Shown: positions 1 to 10,977 of the stretch, one piece after another
How the letters are laid out: every line of letters begins with the position of its first letter
Position numbering within the stretch: the first letter of the stretch is position 1
Source of the DNA: Macrothele yani
Lineage: Eukaryota; Arthropoda; Arachnida; Araneae; Macrothelidae
Assembly: GCA_039090855.1 (NCBI GenBank)
Contig: CM077022.1
Span: forward strand, 73,618,971 to 73,682,970
Direction: 5' to 3'
DNA length: 64,000 nt
Made by a program: the position numbers and the translations under genes
Notes under the pieces: generated by a model
What the model was told of the DNA's origin: nothing
Databases searched by the model: none
The model's input: only the letters and a program-made list of their open reading frames with translations

Positions 1-1212
1 CTTTCACACCGCTTGAAGGTAACACTGGACATGGCTCAACCGAGAGAACAAGCTGGATTCAGGAGTGGCTACAGCACAATAGATCATATCCACGTGCTGA
101 GAGAACTAATTGAAAGAGCGAGGGAATATGAACTTCCATTGTGCATGGCTTTTATCGATTATGAAAAAGCCTTTGATTCGGTGAAACCATCAGCAGTTAC
201 AATGGCTCTGAAAACCTGCGGTATTGAAGATGCATACATTAATATTATTAATAACATCTATGAAAATGCAAGTGCAAAGATTCGGCTGTTTGAAAATACA
301 ACACACGTAAAAATTGGAAAGGGAGTGAGACAAGGTGACACCATATCTCCGATGCTCTTTAATGCCACATTGGAGGGTGTTTTTCAGTCGCTGAGCTGGG
401 AAAACAAGGGGATAAAGATTAATGGAGATTATCTAACCCACCTTCGTTTTGCTGATGATGTAGTCATTTTTGCAACTACCCCATCAGAGCTGCAGAGTAT
501 GATCCAGGAACTTGCTGACAAGAGTAAAGAAGTGGGATTAAAAATGAACTTTCAGAAGACAAAAGTGATGTTCAATGCTTTTACAAGAAATGAAGATTTA
601 TCGATTGATGGAGAAAAGCTGGAGATAACAGACACGTACGTTTATCTTGGACAGCAGATATCAAGTGAGGGTCACATTGGTGAAGAAATTAATCGGCGTA
701 CAAAACTTGCCTGGAGAGCTTTTGGAAGAAACAGCATAATTTTCAAGAGCAATATGCCATTATGTCTTAAAAGAAAAGTGTTTGATCAATGCATCCTTCC
801 AGTGCTTACATATGGTGCAGAGACGTGGACCTTAACTAAAAGAGACATACAAAGGCTGCAGACAACTCAAAGAAGCATGGAGAGGTGCATACTTGGTGTA
901 ACCAGGAGAGATAAGAAGAGGAACTCGTGGATCCGAAAAATGACAAGAGTGGAAGACATCATGATCAGAGTTAAATCCCTGAAATGGCAATGGGCTGGAC
1001 ATACTGCCAGAAGGACAGATCATCGATGGACAGCCGAAATTTTAGATTGGATTCCAAGGGACAGGAAAAGACCCAGAAGAAGACCACATGGGAGATGGGT
1101 GGATGAAATTCGAAAGTATGCAGGGGTGACATGGAGGAGACTGGCACAAGACAGACCGTTGTGGAGGAAACTTGGGGAGACCTTCGTCCAGCAGTGGATT
1201 GATAATGGTTGA
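1..1212 (+). CDS. RTE/BovB-like reverse transcriptase, C-terminal part, cut by window edge
   Basis: The frame is open from the first base, so the true start lies outside the window. The protein is the C-terminal ~400 residues of a non-LTR retrotransposon polymerase. Visible in order: the palm motif AFIDYEKAFDS, the GVRQGDTISPMLF segment, the catalytic FADD near residue 145, then the basic tail with LDWIPRDRKRPRRRP and a C-terminus FVQQWIDNG. That tail is typical of the RTE/BovB clade. The enzyme would nick target DNA and reverse transcribe its own RNA in the nucleus; the endonuclease domain is not in view. There are no stops or frameshifts, so this copy looks young. A diverged copy lies on the minus strand at 42447-43740 and a short one at 24521-24747. 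Clade assignment is by recognition, not by a phylogeny. Confidence 0.88.
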   Translation, partial: LSHRLKVTLDMAQPREQAGFRSGYSTIDHIHVLRELIERAREYELPLCMAFIDYEKAFDSVKPSAVTMALKTCGIEDAYINIINNIYENASAKIRLFENTTHVKIGKGVRQGDTISPMLFNATLEGVFQSLSWENKGIKINGDYLTHLRFADDVVIFATTPSELQSMIQELADKSKEVGLKMNFQKTKVMFNAFTRNEDLSIDGEKLEITDTYVYLGQQISSEGHIGEEINRRTKLAWRAFGRNSIIFKSNMPLCLKRKVFDQCILPVLTYGAETWTLTKRDIQRLQTTQRSMERCILGVTRRDKKRNSWIRKMTRVEDIMIRVKSLKWQWAGHTARRTDHRWTAEILDWIPRDRKRPRRRPHGRWVDEIRKYAGVTWRRLAQDRPLWRKLGETFVQQWIDNG

Positions 1213-1232
1213 CAATGATGATGATGATGATT
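1213..1232 (+). repeat. RTE 3' terminus with (TGA)n microsatellite tail
   Basis: Directly after the stop codon the sequence becomes a run of GAT/TGA triplets and then changes to unrelated DNA. RTE elements end in short tandem repeats rather than poly-A. The minus-strand copy at 24521 ends the same way (ATCATCATC), which confirms this as the element's 3' end. Confidence 0.8.
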
Positions 1233-1287
1233 CAAGTAAATAAAGTCCCGGACATACTATTTCATCTAAAGCACACTTTGAGCATAA

Positions 1288-1529
1288 TTGTCCTGTGAAT
1301 GTGAAAGAGGTTTCTCTCAGATGAATATTATAGTAACTTCATCTAGGTCATCTCTGCTTGTACGGACAACTTCTGTACCCATGTTCATCAGGATAGTAAG
1401 ACATTTTCTCACTCAGTTCAACCCTAGCAAATATCTGGACTCATGGCTGCTCCGAGGTCGTCATTCTGCAGTTGATACCAACAGCAATAAGCGATCTAGT
1501 GACGACGAGGGTACATCGGAGGATATGCT
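1288..1529 (+). pseudogene. hAT transposase C-terminal fragment
   Basis: The reading frame gives CECERGFSQMNIIVT followed by a stretch ending in QFNPSKYLDSWLLRGRHSAVD. This is the dimerisation region of hAT transposases: the CERGFS motif is the usual landmark, and the closest type I recall is the KIAA1586/BED-finger-like group. The N-terminal and catalytic parts are missing, probably lost when the RTE copy at 1-1232 landed next to it. The frame is interrupted at 1530 by another hAT element and resumes at about 2879 (SEDML then KVRKLLK). It is a dead fragment. Confidence 0.65.
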
Positions 1530-2870
1530 CAGGGGCGGATTTCCGACTAGGCGCACTAGGCGCGTGCCTAGGGCCTCGCTGTTCCAGGGACCCCGAAAAC
1601 ATATAATTGGATTTTCAGTTTTGGTTTTCACGGACCGAAGCAAATCAATCCTTAAAGCGACTACTTTGTATTGTCAATTGATATTTTACTTTCTCATATT
1701 AATAATAACATAATTTTTCACGCTGTTGCTGATATTCCGAATTTTCGCGTTCTTATTGATGTACTTATTTTGAAAGGAACGGTTAAAATAATTTTGAGTT
1801 CCTTTTAGTGGTTGGAAAAGAAGGTATTCACGCTTACCACACTTTTCATTGTTTAAGGCGAATTCTTAACTGGCCTGCTGTGCTATAAATTGCTTTCATG
1901 CTTCTTCCAACCAAGCTAACACATTTGTGGTGGAACCTTCTAACCTTCTTCCCGAGTTGCGATGAGGAGTACTTGTAAAAACTTTCCTGGTGATCGGGCG
2001 TGTTTGCTGTTAATAGTTTTTTTCCTTCGTGGTAGGATAATCAATGAAGAAATAAATATTCTTCACAGGATAACTCTTCTTAGGACAATCAAGTTCTTTC
2101 TCGGCCCTAATCCCTGTAAACCATCTTAAACGAAAAGAGTTATTAATATTTAGGCTGATATAAAGAAATTTGAGAATATCACACTATCTTATTTAACAGT
2201 GTTAAAAGTAACTTATATTGTATTGCAACAACATTTTCTCATTACTTTCTGCTCCTTTGGTTTAATACTGATAATTATCAAGTATTCTCACCTTTTCCAT
2301 TCCTTAAATCGACTTAAAACTAGCTTTTGAAAAAGCAATAAAAAGTTTCACTGATACTCTTACTCTAAAACCTGTAGTTCCTACTTTTCCATTTTCAAAC
2401 CGGATCTTTTGCATTTAATTTGTATGCTTCTGCTTCTGATAACTGCAGTGCAGGTATAAATGGGATACTGGTATTTAAAGTGCCAAACCTAACATCCATT
2501 GATTCCCTATTAGCCTCAAAATTCTGTTTATGATAACTGCAGTGCATGAAGTATATGGGATATTGAAAGTGCCAAACTTAATTTCCATTGATTTCCTATT
2601 AGCCACAAAAATAATTTTTGAAATAACTCTGAAATAAAAAAATTCGATGTGCACGGACAGACAAAATTATTACACTAGCGCTACTTCTTACAGAACGTTA
2701 TAATAATAGGAAACGATGACATTTTAAAAAAAGTGTAAAAACCTTTTTCTTGACCCCACCCCCCTTTTTTTTTAATATGACGGATGAAAATTTCTGAACG
2801 GATAAGAAGGGAGAGAGGGCCTTTGAACCTTTCAGCGCCTAGGGCCCTAAAAGATCTAAAGTCTCCTCTG
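1530..2870. mobile_element. Non-autonomous hAT element with 8-bp target duplication
   Basis: The element is flanked by perfect 8-bp direct repeats GATATGCT (1522-1529 and 2871-2878), the size expected for hAT. It begins CAGGGGCGGATTT and, read from the other end, begins CAGAGGAGACTTT, giving imperfect terminal inverted repeats. Both ends carry a nearby GCCTAGGGCC-type motif. No transposase is visible inside the 1341 bp, so it would depend on an enzyme supplied in trans. It sits inside the hAT fragment of the previous entry. Confidence 0.8.
2438..2612 (+). repeat. Two-copy tandem duplication of ~90 bp
   Basis: Two adjacent copies share TGATAACTGCAGTGCA, then GGGATA, GTGCCAAAC, a TCCATTGATT segment and CCTATTAGCC in the same order. 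They lie inside the non-autonomous hAT element and differ by small indels. Confidence 0.7.
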
Positions 2871-2993
2871 GATATGCTAAAAGTGCGGAAGTTGCTGAAA
2901 TAACATCTTCATGGTGAGTACCGGCACCTTTTTTCCAGAAAAAAGCACTGCATAGGATAAAGAAAAAAACTGTCCAAATTTTGTTTTCATACT

Positions 2994-3290
2994 TTATAAA
3001 TATTCTATGGGACTTCTGTTGGTCACGCGAACTACGTCGAGGCGATAATCAAGCATGTCTATTGTCAACGACTGCAGAGCACTATGAATGCGAACTTCAA
3101 GTTCATCTAGCGTTGCGGGCAATGGTGGTACATACACATTATCCTTAACATACCCCCTTAAAAAAAAGTCGCAAGGGTCAGATCCGGAGACCTGGCGGGC
3201 CATTTGTACAGCGTCTTGTCATCGTGTCCACAGCGAGCAATTCAACTGATAGGAAGCTGTTCGTTAAGGTAACGGCGAACATCCAGATGC
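2994..3290 (-). pseudogene. mariner-superfamily transposase C-terminal fragment
   Basis: The minus strand reads SGSDPCDFFLRGYVKDNVYVP, then LPATLDELEVRI and a tail LDYRLDVVRVTNRSPIEYL ending in a stop. In intact relatives this region reads RSPDLTPCDFFLWG, where the aspartate of SPDL/PCDF lies near the third catalytic residue. A frameshift near 3203 separates the upstream part (RCTNGPPGLRI, which is WPARSPDL in another frame). The rest of the transposase is absent. Confidence 0.7.
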
Positions 3291-4370
3291 TAATGTGCAG
3301 TGACGTACCGGGAAAACTTGGGGCCCCCCAGCAAAAAATATTTTCGAGGCCCTTTTGTGAAAATCTATTAGCTTTCAACTATCGAAAATTTTAAATTCCA
3401 TATTATTAACTAGGTTTTACGGATTTTTATTTTTTAATAATTCAAATTCTGTGGAACCTATAGGTATTTTTCGTAAAACCAAAATTATTGCACTTTGTCG
3501 CATAAAACACAAGTGTGCAAGTTATAATTAAAATTATAGTCTTAGTTTTATACCATTACATAGTACTACAAAAAGACTTGTAATAGTATAAAACTAGGCC
3601 TAAGTTAATCATATCATGCAAATTTTATTCTTTTAGAGAATTAAGGCCATCCTCTTGAAATCTCTCACGATCTTTCTTACACACAAAACACCTAACTGCG
3701 GCGTGACATTGTCTAATGACCTTTTCCAATTATACGAAACATAAGCAAAAAAAGTGACAATTAAGAATTATGTAATCTTTAATATACATGTATAAAAAAT
3801 ACATTAAATTATTTTAATTCTTATATGTATAAATAACACGCTTCACATAATGTCAAACTATTTTGCACATAGTAAATTGTTTTCTCTTCGCTCTGTTATA
3901 AAAATGGCAGAGGTTTCCGTTTCTTGACTTCCCGAATAACACCTTTCAGTTCATTATATTCTAAATGATGCGTAGTTAAGTGCAAACACCGTAATGTTTG
4001 ACATCTTATTCTCATTGGTATAAAAATTACATTCATTGAACTGATATTTCTTTCACATACATGTATAAGAACTATTGTTTGGCTGTGAAAAGGGGCCTCC
4101 AGTTGTCTAGAATAGATACTTTTTCGTTATCCTGTTTTTATAAACTAAATCCGCGAAAATGATTTTAAAATGTTTACAGACTTATTTAATGAAACAAATG
4201 CAAAAATTCGCTTTCTTTAATACTACAAAGCTCCTGTAAAAAAAAAATCCTGGCTATTTCTTTAACCAGTTTCATATGCAGTTTACGGAAAAAAAATTTG
4301 TAAAACATTTTTCCAGAGGTTGAAGGCCCTCTTAGCCGCGAGGACCTCCCGCGACGCGGGTTTTGCGGGG
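3291..4370. other. Degenerate, probably transposon-derived stretch; no gene
   Basis: The left side carries GTACCGGGAAAACTTGGGGC and the right side a GC-rich CCCGCGACGCGGGTTTTGCG segment in otherwise AT-rich DNA. GC-rich ends around an AT-rich core recall the non-autonomous hAT elements at 1530 and 60463. No target duplication could be matched, so the boundaries are a guess. No coding signal was seen. Confidence 0.3.
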
Positions 4371-4860
4371 GCTATCTTATACTTTATTTTTACTTTATTA
4401 TTTACGTAACAATTCGTAAACTCGGTGAGTTTCTTTTCATTTTAATGTGTGGTACGCTATTATTACCTTGATTTTTAATCAGCTATGATCTTGAAATCGG
4501 ATGAATCATTTTGATTTGTGGTAAGTGTTACCTCTTTCTTTTAGTCGGGTGAGAAATTTGTAGGTAAAAAACTGTTCTTTCTGTATATCTGCCTATACTA
4601 GAAAACCATCCTGTGCCTCCACAGAGGGAAAAGTAACATGCCAATATAGCGAGCAGAGTTAAATTAATTCCCGTGCGTCATCAGAATGCTGTAGTTATGC
4701 ACGTTGAACATAGCAGGGAGACATCCACCCCCTACGTCGCGACCCTGAGTGGAGCAATTTCAACCGACATACATGCTGTGCGGAATATAATCACGATCCC
4801 ATGTAACAAAAAAAAAAAAAAAAAAAAGGTGCTCCTTATCGGTAATATTCCGTCGTCAGT
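4371..4860. other. No gene seen
   Basis: Mixed-composition DNA with a poly-A run at about 4808-4827. The small open frames here have no recognisable motif. Confidence 0.5.
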
Positions 4861-4869
4861 TTAAACAAT

Positions 4870-5620
4870 GTGATCTTGTCTGGCAAGCTTACTTCTTTCC
4901 AAGCTACGCTGTAAAATGAGAGGCCATTTTGCTACGAATATTATTCGTATTATGTTTATCGAAACGCACGTATCGATTGTAACATTTGAAAACAAGTTAG
5001 TAAAATCATGCAATGCACTGATTATGATACGCTTTCCAACATACCAGAAATCGCGCGCAGACAAACCCTCCTCCCTACCCTGAGTATTGATTCGTTCAGT
5101 TTACCTCCGGAGCAACATACAAAAGTCTTGTCGCAATAAAAGCAATTTTACTCCAGTTATTACTCAAGTTATGAGGATAATGACCGTGGAATAAATCTCG
5201 CTCCTGTGCCCTGACCTTTGACCCAATTTCGATTATAATAAACAGAATTGGTTCAGTATACCTCTGGAATAACATACTAAAGCTTTGTCGCAATGGAAGC
5301 AATTTAACTCACGTTATGAGGATAATGGATGTGGAATAAGTCTCGCTCCTGTGGCCTGACCGTTGACCCCATTTCAATGATATTAAACGGAATTGGTTCA
5401 GTATACCTCCGGAACAACATACTAAAGTTTTGTCGCAATAAAAGCATTTTTAGCCAAGTTATGAGGATAATGGCTGTGGAATAAATCTCAGGTGAAAAAT
5501 TTCGCTCCTGTGCCCTGACCTTAACCCCATTTCAATGGTATTGAACAGAACCGGTTCAGTATACCTCCGGAACAACATGATAAAGTTTTGTCGCAATCGA
5601 AGCATTTTTACGTAAGTTAT
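4870..5620. repeat. Tandem array, ~150-bp unit, four to five copies
   Basis: The landmark GGTTCAGTATACCTCCGGAA (with variants) recurs near 5095, 5250, 5396 and 5554. Each is followed by CAACATACTAAAGTTTTGTC, then TTATGAGGATAATGG and TCTCGCTCCTGTGCC. Spacing is 146-158 bp. A second array of the same unit lies at 61785-62660 inside a hAT element, so this repeat is dispersed in the genome. Confidence 0.8.
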
Positions 5621-5621
5621 G

Positions 5622-5706
5622 ACGCATAAAGGCGATGGAACTCCGGGCTAGACAGGACTCAATGAGACATAAAGGCGATGGAACTCCGGGCTAGACAGGA
5701 CTCATG
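5622..5706. repeat. Short tandem duplication, ~43-bp unit
   Basis: Two consecutive copies share GCGATGGAACTCCGGGCTAG followed by ACAGGACTCA, essentially identical, at the end of the ~150-bp array. This looks like a recent replication slippage or unequal exchange. Confidence 0.8.
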
Positions 5707-5759
5707 AACAAAATTGCTATCTCGATCATCTTCCACGCGTTGTCTTCTCAGGCTGACTG

Positions 5760-7150
5760 AGAAGACTTCTCTGTAAATAAAATAAAGTAAAGAAGATAAT
5801 ACTTTATGTTTAATATAGCTTGGCTAGCTTTCACAATTCAAGTCAAGGCAGTTACTTGGTTGTTGGCAGGGCACACTTAACCGTCCCCCCTTGTTTCAGC
5901 CAATAATCTTCCAGGGAATTCCGAAATGTTACCTGATTTGAAGATTTTGTTTTGTTTTGTTTTTAAAATTGCACGATTCGTGGCGCAATTTTAGGCTATA
6001 AGTTACTTTATTTTGAAGCGTACTTCTGCTACAACTGCATTTTCCCATTTGTAGCGATGCTACATGCGTGCTACTGCAAATATAGCGTGCTACTTCTGAT
6101 CAGTGGCTGTTGGGATATAACAAATAGTGATCGTGGAAAAAAGGAAATTTACAAATTTGAGGTGCAGTTGGTATGTGTTGAATTTGAGAATGAATAAGGT
6201 GAAAGTTCATCTGTTTCTTTATTATTTTTCTCATGCCCGAATTATTGAAAGCCGACCATGAGGGATTAATAAAGAACTGGTAAGGTCTTATGGATGTTTC
6301 TCCTATTTCACTTTTATCCACAAGTTTTACACTCTTTCATAAGATTTAGTAATTTAAATTTAATGGAAACCACTTATTTATTTAGATAAAACTATCATAA
6401 GTATTTAAAAATAAAAGGTTCCAGGTAAAAAGAAAACAAAGGAACACAAAATGAAATCTACCTTTCATCCTGTACAAAATCCAAGTCCTTATGGATCCAA
6501 TAAAAATTTACATAAATTTGTTTATAATTATTTTAGATTATTCATTCTTACAGATCTTTCACATCAACTTTTTGGGGGTAAGCTTGACCAGGAAGAACCA
6601 CCTGGAACAGGTTTTGTACAATTAATTTAGAATCACTCCTGTAGGGAACACTAAAGAGAATCCCATAGTGAAGTGATTCTTTAAAAAAGGGAGAAAAAAT
6701 AAAATAAAAAAATGATTTAGAAAGATCGCAAAGATTTGAAGACAAGATTGACACAGGAAAATTAAAGGTTCACCACATAAAAGTTTGTTTTTTTAGATCC
6801 TGTTTTAAAATTCAAGTTTTATATTATTTTTTATTATCTGTATTATCTTATTCCAATATTTTATTGAGAACATAATTCCTTTTCTGTAAGCTATAGCCTT
6901 TAATGATATCCACTTAATACACGTCGAAAATCACATTTAATTGCTAGTTCTATTTGTTCTTAATTTCGAAATTTTTGGTTGTAAGACATTAAGTTTCTAT
7001 TTTTCCAAAGATTATATTTTGTTATGGCTAGTAAACAGTGAATTGTATTATTTTTTAAATTACTTCTTATATTTTAATGGTACATGATATAGAAATTGAT
7101 TATTATTTAAATCTTCTGTTAAATTTAAGTAATTTTTTAACCATGCCGAA
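5760..7150. other. AT-rich, no gene seen
   Basis: AT-rich sequence without recognisable coding, repeat or terminal motifs. Open frames at 6100-6321 and 6548-6754 show no family motif and are probably chance. Confidence 0.5.
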
Positions 7151-7313
7151 ATATACACTATATTGACAGAAGTTACCGGACACATAGAAGAAAAACACAA
7201 CATAGCATTTATTAACATACATTAGTACGGTGTCGGTCCACCTTTGGCCTTAATGCATGCATTGACCATACGAGACAAGCTTTCGACAAGATTTTGGAAC
7301 ACAGCGATGGGTC

Positions 7314-7475
7314 TGGTACGATTGGTCCAACGACGATTAGTCCAATGCCGATTCGTCCAATGCCGATTGGTCCAATGCCGATTCGTCCAATGGACAATTG
7401 GTCCAAAGGTACGATTCGTCCAATAGTACGATTGGTCCAATGCCGATTCGTCCAATGGACGATTGGTCCAATTCC
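7314..7475 (+). repeat. Left terminal array of ~15-bp units
   Basis: About ten units of the form CCGATTSGTCCAATG run in tandem, with one or two extra bases at three junctions. They are in inverted orientation to the array at 8988-9233. Confidence 0.9.
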
Positions 7476-7614
7476 GTCCTATCTGTCCGAAGTGCTACTC
7501 GTGCTATAAAAGTCTCATCTGTTCTGATTCTATCTCCGATGTCATACGAAAGTACTGGTAGTCCAAAGAATGTAAAATAATGTTACATTTCATGCGTAAA
7601 ATTGTGGTTATAGA

Positions 7615-7618
<4 letters not shown>

Positions 7619-7645
<27 letters not shown>

Positions 7646-7646
7646 G
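7619..7646. repeat. Poly-T run
   Basis: A run of about 27 T bases inside the foldback-like element, near the inner edge of the left array. Confidence 0.9.
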
Positions 7647-7829
7647 GAATCGCGTTTTCTTGTTATACTGTCCTTGCTACCGTATGAACTTACTGATGTA
7701 CGAGCCGTTCTATCAACTTCAATGTTACTCTTTTGCATGAAATAATATAAAATACTAGTGTTCCGTTTCTGTTTGTAGAATGCAGTGGGGTTTTCCGCCA
7801 ACTGCCCAATGGAAACAACTGGTCGGGGT

Positions 7830-8900
7830 TTGGACAGTGGCCTTTTCAACAGTTTTTATTCCAGCAAAGTCATATTCATAACGTTTACATATTAAATCAA
7901 GTTAATACTATTGCGCTTTTACTTAAACACGAAATATTAATTCATCGGCCCTAGGCCTAGGCTTTTTTAACAGTTTTAATTCTACCGATGTCAGATTCAT
8001 AACGTTTACATATCAAATCAAGTTAATAATATACAAGCTTTTACTTAGGCACGAGATATTAATTCATAGGCTCTAGGCCTTGGCCTTTTTAGGACTTTTT
8101 ATTCTACCGATGTCATATTCATAACGCTTACATATTAAATCAAGTTAATAATATTGCGCTTTCATTTAAGCACGAAATAATAATTCATAGGCCCCCGGCC
8201 TAGGTGCCTAGCAAATACCTCAGAAATGATACGATGAGTGCCTTCTATATAAAGTTTTATAAAATGCTTACAAATACCAAATATCTAGGTTGTAGCTTAA
8301 AATCTTCTAAAATGGCCCGCGGCCTAGGTGCCTTGCAAAGACCTCAGAAATGATACGATGAATGCCTTTTATAAAGTTTTATAAAATTTTTACAAGTATC
8401 TAGGTTGTAACTTAAAATCTTCTAAAAAAGGCCCGCGACCTAGGTGCCTGGTAGATAGCTGAGAAACGATTCATTGAGTGCCTTTTGTAAGGTTTTATAA
8501 AATGTTTACAAATACCAAATATCTAGGTTGTGACTTAAAAACTTTTAAAAAGGCCCGAGGCCTAGGTGCCTTGTAAATACCTAAGGAATGAAAAGATGAG
8601 TGCCTTTTATATGGTTTTATAGAATGTTTACAAATACCAAATATCTAGGTTGTAACTCAAAATCTTCTAAAAAGGCCCGGGGCCTAGGTGCCTCGTAAAG
8701 ACCTGAGAAATGATAGGATGAGTGTCTTTTATTAGGTTTTATAACATATTTACAAATACCAAATATCTAGGTTGTAAATTAAAATTTTCAAAAAATGCCC
8801 GCGGCCTAGGTGCTTTGCAAACACCTGAGAAATGCTCCATTGAGTGCCTTTTACCAGGTTTATGTAAAATGTTTACAATTACTAAATATACGGAAATTAT
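7830..8900 (+). repeat. 121-bp tandem array, about 8.5 copies
   Basis: GGCCTAGG-type landmarks recur near 7954, 8074, 8197, 8321, 8438, 8559, 8681 and 8802, a spacing of 117-124 bp. The first three units share TTCATAACGTTTACATAT. The later six share GGCCTAGGTGCCT, ATGATACGATGAGTGCC and CAAATATCTAGGTTGTA. This means two subfamilies of one satellite-like unit lie side by side inside the foldback-like element. Confidence 0.85.
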
Positions 8901-8987
8901 CTTTCAAAAGGATATAAAGATGAGAATAATTTAAATTATTATTCCTTTCTGGAAAATAAAAAAGTTTACCGTTGGTAAGATGATAGA

Positions 8988-9233
8988 TACCATTGGACGA
9001 ATCGGCGTTGGACAAATCGTACCATTGGACGAATCGGCATTGGACTAATCGTACCATTGGACGAATCGGCATTGGACGAATCGGACATTGGACCAATCGG
9101 CATTGGACCAATCGTCCCTTTGGACCAATCGTCCCTTTGGACGAATCGGCATTGGACGAATCGGCATTGGACCAATCGGCATTGGATGAATCAGCATTGG
9201 ACCAATCGTCGTTGAACGAATCGTCCGGGACCG
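8988..9233 (-). repeat. Right terminal array of ~15-bp units
   Basis: About sixteen units of the form CATTGGACGAATCGG, the reverse complement of the left array, with some variants GTCCCTTTGGACC. A run of open frames on both strands through this array (translating as HWTNR or VQCRF repeats) is an effect of the 15-bp period being divisible by three. Confidence 0.9.
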
Positions 9234-10339
9234 CACAGCGATAGGTATGCGCTTCCATTCAGTACATAATGCTGCCGCTAACTGTTGCTTAGTAGTAGGC
9301 CTTGGTTCCAAACTTCTTATGCGGCGCTCTAATTAATCCCATAGGTGCTCTATGGGATTAAGATCAGGTCTCTGTGCTGGCCAGTCCACACACGATACGG
9401 AGTCATCACCAAACCACGCCGTAACAGTCCTTGCTTTATGACTCGGTGCATTATCCTGCTGGTACCAACAAGGCTCGGTTCCATAATATTCCCACATAGT
9501 TGGTAGGGCATAATTGTCCAGAATATTGAGGTAGACGTGCTGGTTAACAGGTTTGTCTACGATAACCAATGGGCCGTGACCATACCACGAAAAACACCCC
9601 CACACGAGTACACTGCCAGCTCCAAACTTGATCGTAGGAACGGTACACTGTGGTAAATAGCGTTCCCCTGGCATCCGCCATACCCACACACGGCCATCAG
9701 ACTCATAGATCGTGTATCTGGATTCATCAATCCATAGGACCCGTTTCCACTGATCTACGGTCTACGATAAATGTTCTTTACACCATGCTAAACGACGAGT
9801 AGCATTCCGAGCGTAGGTGAAAGGCTTATGAGCAGCCGCACGACCACGGTAACCGATGGAATGAAGTTCTCTGCAAATGGTACGTGTACATACCGAGGTT
9901 CCAGCATTTTTGCTCACTTGTGCACTAAGGTTTTCTGCAGTACTACGTCAATTAGCTGTAACGTCTCTCCTGAGGCTTCGACGTCCTTGATCACTGATTT
10001 ATTTTTTGGTCTGACGGTACGTTTTGCTGCTTCAAGCACGCCATGTGTCTTCCACTTATTCAGTATACCCAAAACAGTTGACTTGGGTATGTTTAAACGC
10101 CTGTCGGTTTCTCTTATGGAGAACCCACTAATATGACACCCAATAATCTTTCCTTTCTCAAAGTCAGTTCTCTCCTGTCGCGACATATCCACTCAACCTC
10201 ACAGTGCGATATGATTGCGGTCAGCTGCAGGCTTGTTTTTATACCGTTTGCAGCTGTACCGCGCATCTTAACAGTGCAGCGGATCCGTTCATTTGCTTTT
10301 GAAGGGGTGTTCGGTGACTTTTGTCAATATAGTGTATGT

Positions 10340-10975
10340 GCACAGTTTACAGTTGCCGCAAGTGACGTTGATATCACGTGGGGTTTTGCTTTCGCTTCGA
10401 AAGAGGTGTACCTAATGCGAAACTAATCCAGCGATTTCGTTCTCTGTTATTTAAATTCCGAGTATGTTTCGTCTGGTTATGGTTTGTTAACGCCAGATCG
10501 CCGAAGAGCTTACGTTTTCGGCAACTTCTGGCAGTCAGTCAAGTCAGTAAGACGTAGATTTAAGATCAAGTTTGAGCAATGGGTGTCGCATGTGTGATTC
10601 AGCTATCAAACTTGTGGCTTGTCAACATATTTTATTTGTTTCAAAGCCGAGTTATTGGTGTTAGCGAAAGCGTTTTTTATTTTATTTTCCTTGACTAAAT
10701 TATTAATACAAGAGAAACCGCATTTCGAAAGTACAAAAAACCTCGAACTTGCAACTATCGACCCACTATCACTAATTGATTAAAAGTATGATCCGAAAGT
10801 TGGACATAATGCTGTCACTCCATCGACCCTATCACATAATATCTTCTTCCCACTCCAAATTTCACCAGCAAAGATTTTCACAGTAAAAGGACTAAAAACA
10901 GCTGACAATGACATAATAGGTCCTAAAGAGGAAAACATAAGTTTGTCCAGCTAAAACAGCAAAAACTTGATCATT
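10340..10975. other. No gene seen
   Basis: Unremarkable AT-rich sequence between the Tc1 element and a mariner fragment. Confidence 0.5.
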
Positions 10976-10977
10976 CA

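Larger units (their letters stand above)
7309..9233. mobile_element. Foldback-like element with repeated-unit inverted termini
   Basis: Perfect 9-bp direct repeats CACAGCGAT flank the element (7300-7308 and 9234-9242). This is the duplication size of Drosophila FB and Mutator-type elements. The two ends are inverted relative to each other (GGGTCTGGTACGATT and CGGTCCCGGACGATT). Each end is built of ~15-bp tandem units, ten on the left and about sixteen on the right. The core holds a poly-T run and a 121-bp tandem array. No transposase gene is visible, so this copy is non-autonomous. The assignment to a foldback type rests on structure alone. Confidence 0.75.
7222..10192 (-). pseudogene. Tc1-like (DD34E) transposase, split and frameshifted
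   Basis: The N-terminus at 10192 reads MDMSRQERTDFEKGKIIG and RETDRRLNIPKSTVLGILN, the paired helix-turn-helix DNA-binding part. After frameshifts around 9690-9910 the catalytic part follows: FGAGSVLVWGCFS, YQQDNAPSH, then DWPAQRPDLNPIEHLWD. Thirty-four residues lie between the second aspartate and the glutamate, the classical Tc1 spacing. The gene continues to EWKRIPIAV at 9234-9242, is broken by a 1.9-kb insertion, and ends at 7222 with ACIKAKGGPTPY and a stop. The transposase would cut and rejoin the element at TA sites. Frameshifts and the insertion make it non-functional. Confidence 0.85.
7154..10336 (-). mobile_element. Tc1-like transposon interrupted by a foldback-like element
   Basis: The ends are TA followed by CACTATATTGACAGAAGT on the left and, read inward from the right, TA-CACTATATTGACAAAAGT. 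These are inverted repeats next to the TA dinucleotide that Tc1/mariner elements duplicate. The transposase reads on the minus strand. Removing the insert at 7309-9233 joins the two coding parts in frame (IPIAV then FQNLVESLSR), which shows the insert came later. Confidence 0.85.

Noticed and set aside
1288..1713. 141-residue open frame as one gene
   Set aside because: Only the part up to 1529 has hAT similarity; the rest is the start of an inserted non-autonomous element.
7222..7509. Open frames translating as HWTNR/GPMPIRP repeats
   Set aside because: They run through the 15-bp tandem array of the foldback-like element; a 15-bp period keeps all frames open by chance.
7309..9233. CRISPR-like regular repeats
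   Set aside because: The 15-bp units are contiguous without spacers, the 121-bp units are a satellite, and the genome is eukaryotic.
8860..9311. Open frames on both strands with NADSSNADW-type repeats
   Set aside because: Same artefact in the inverted 15-bp array; unrelated transposon sequence is appended.
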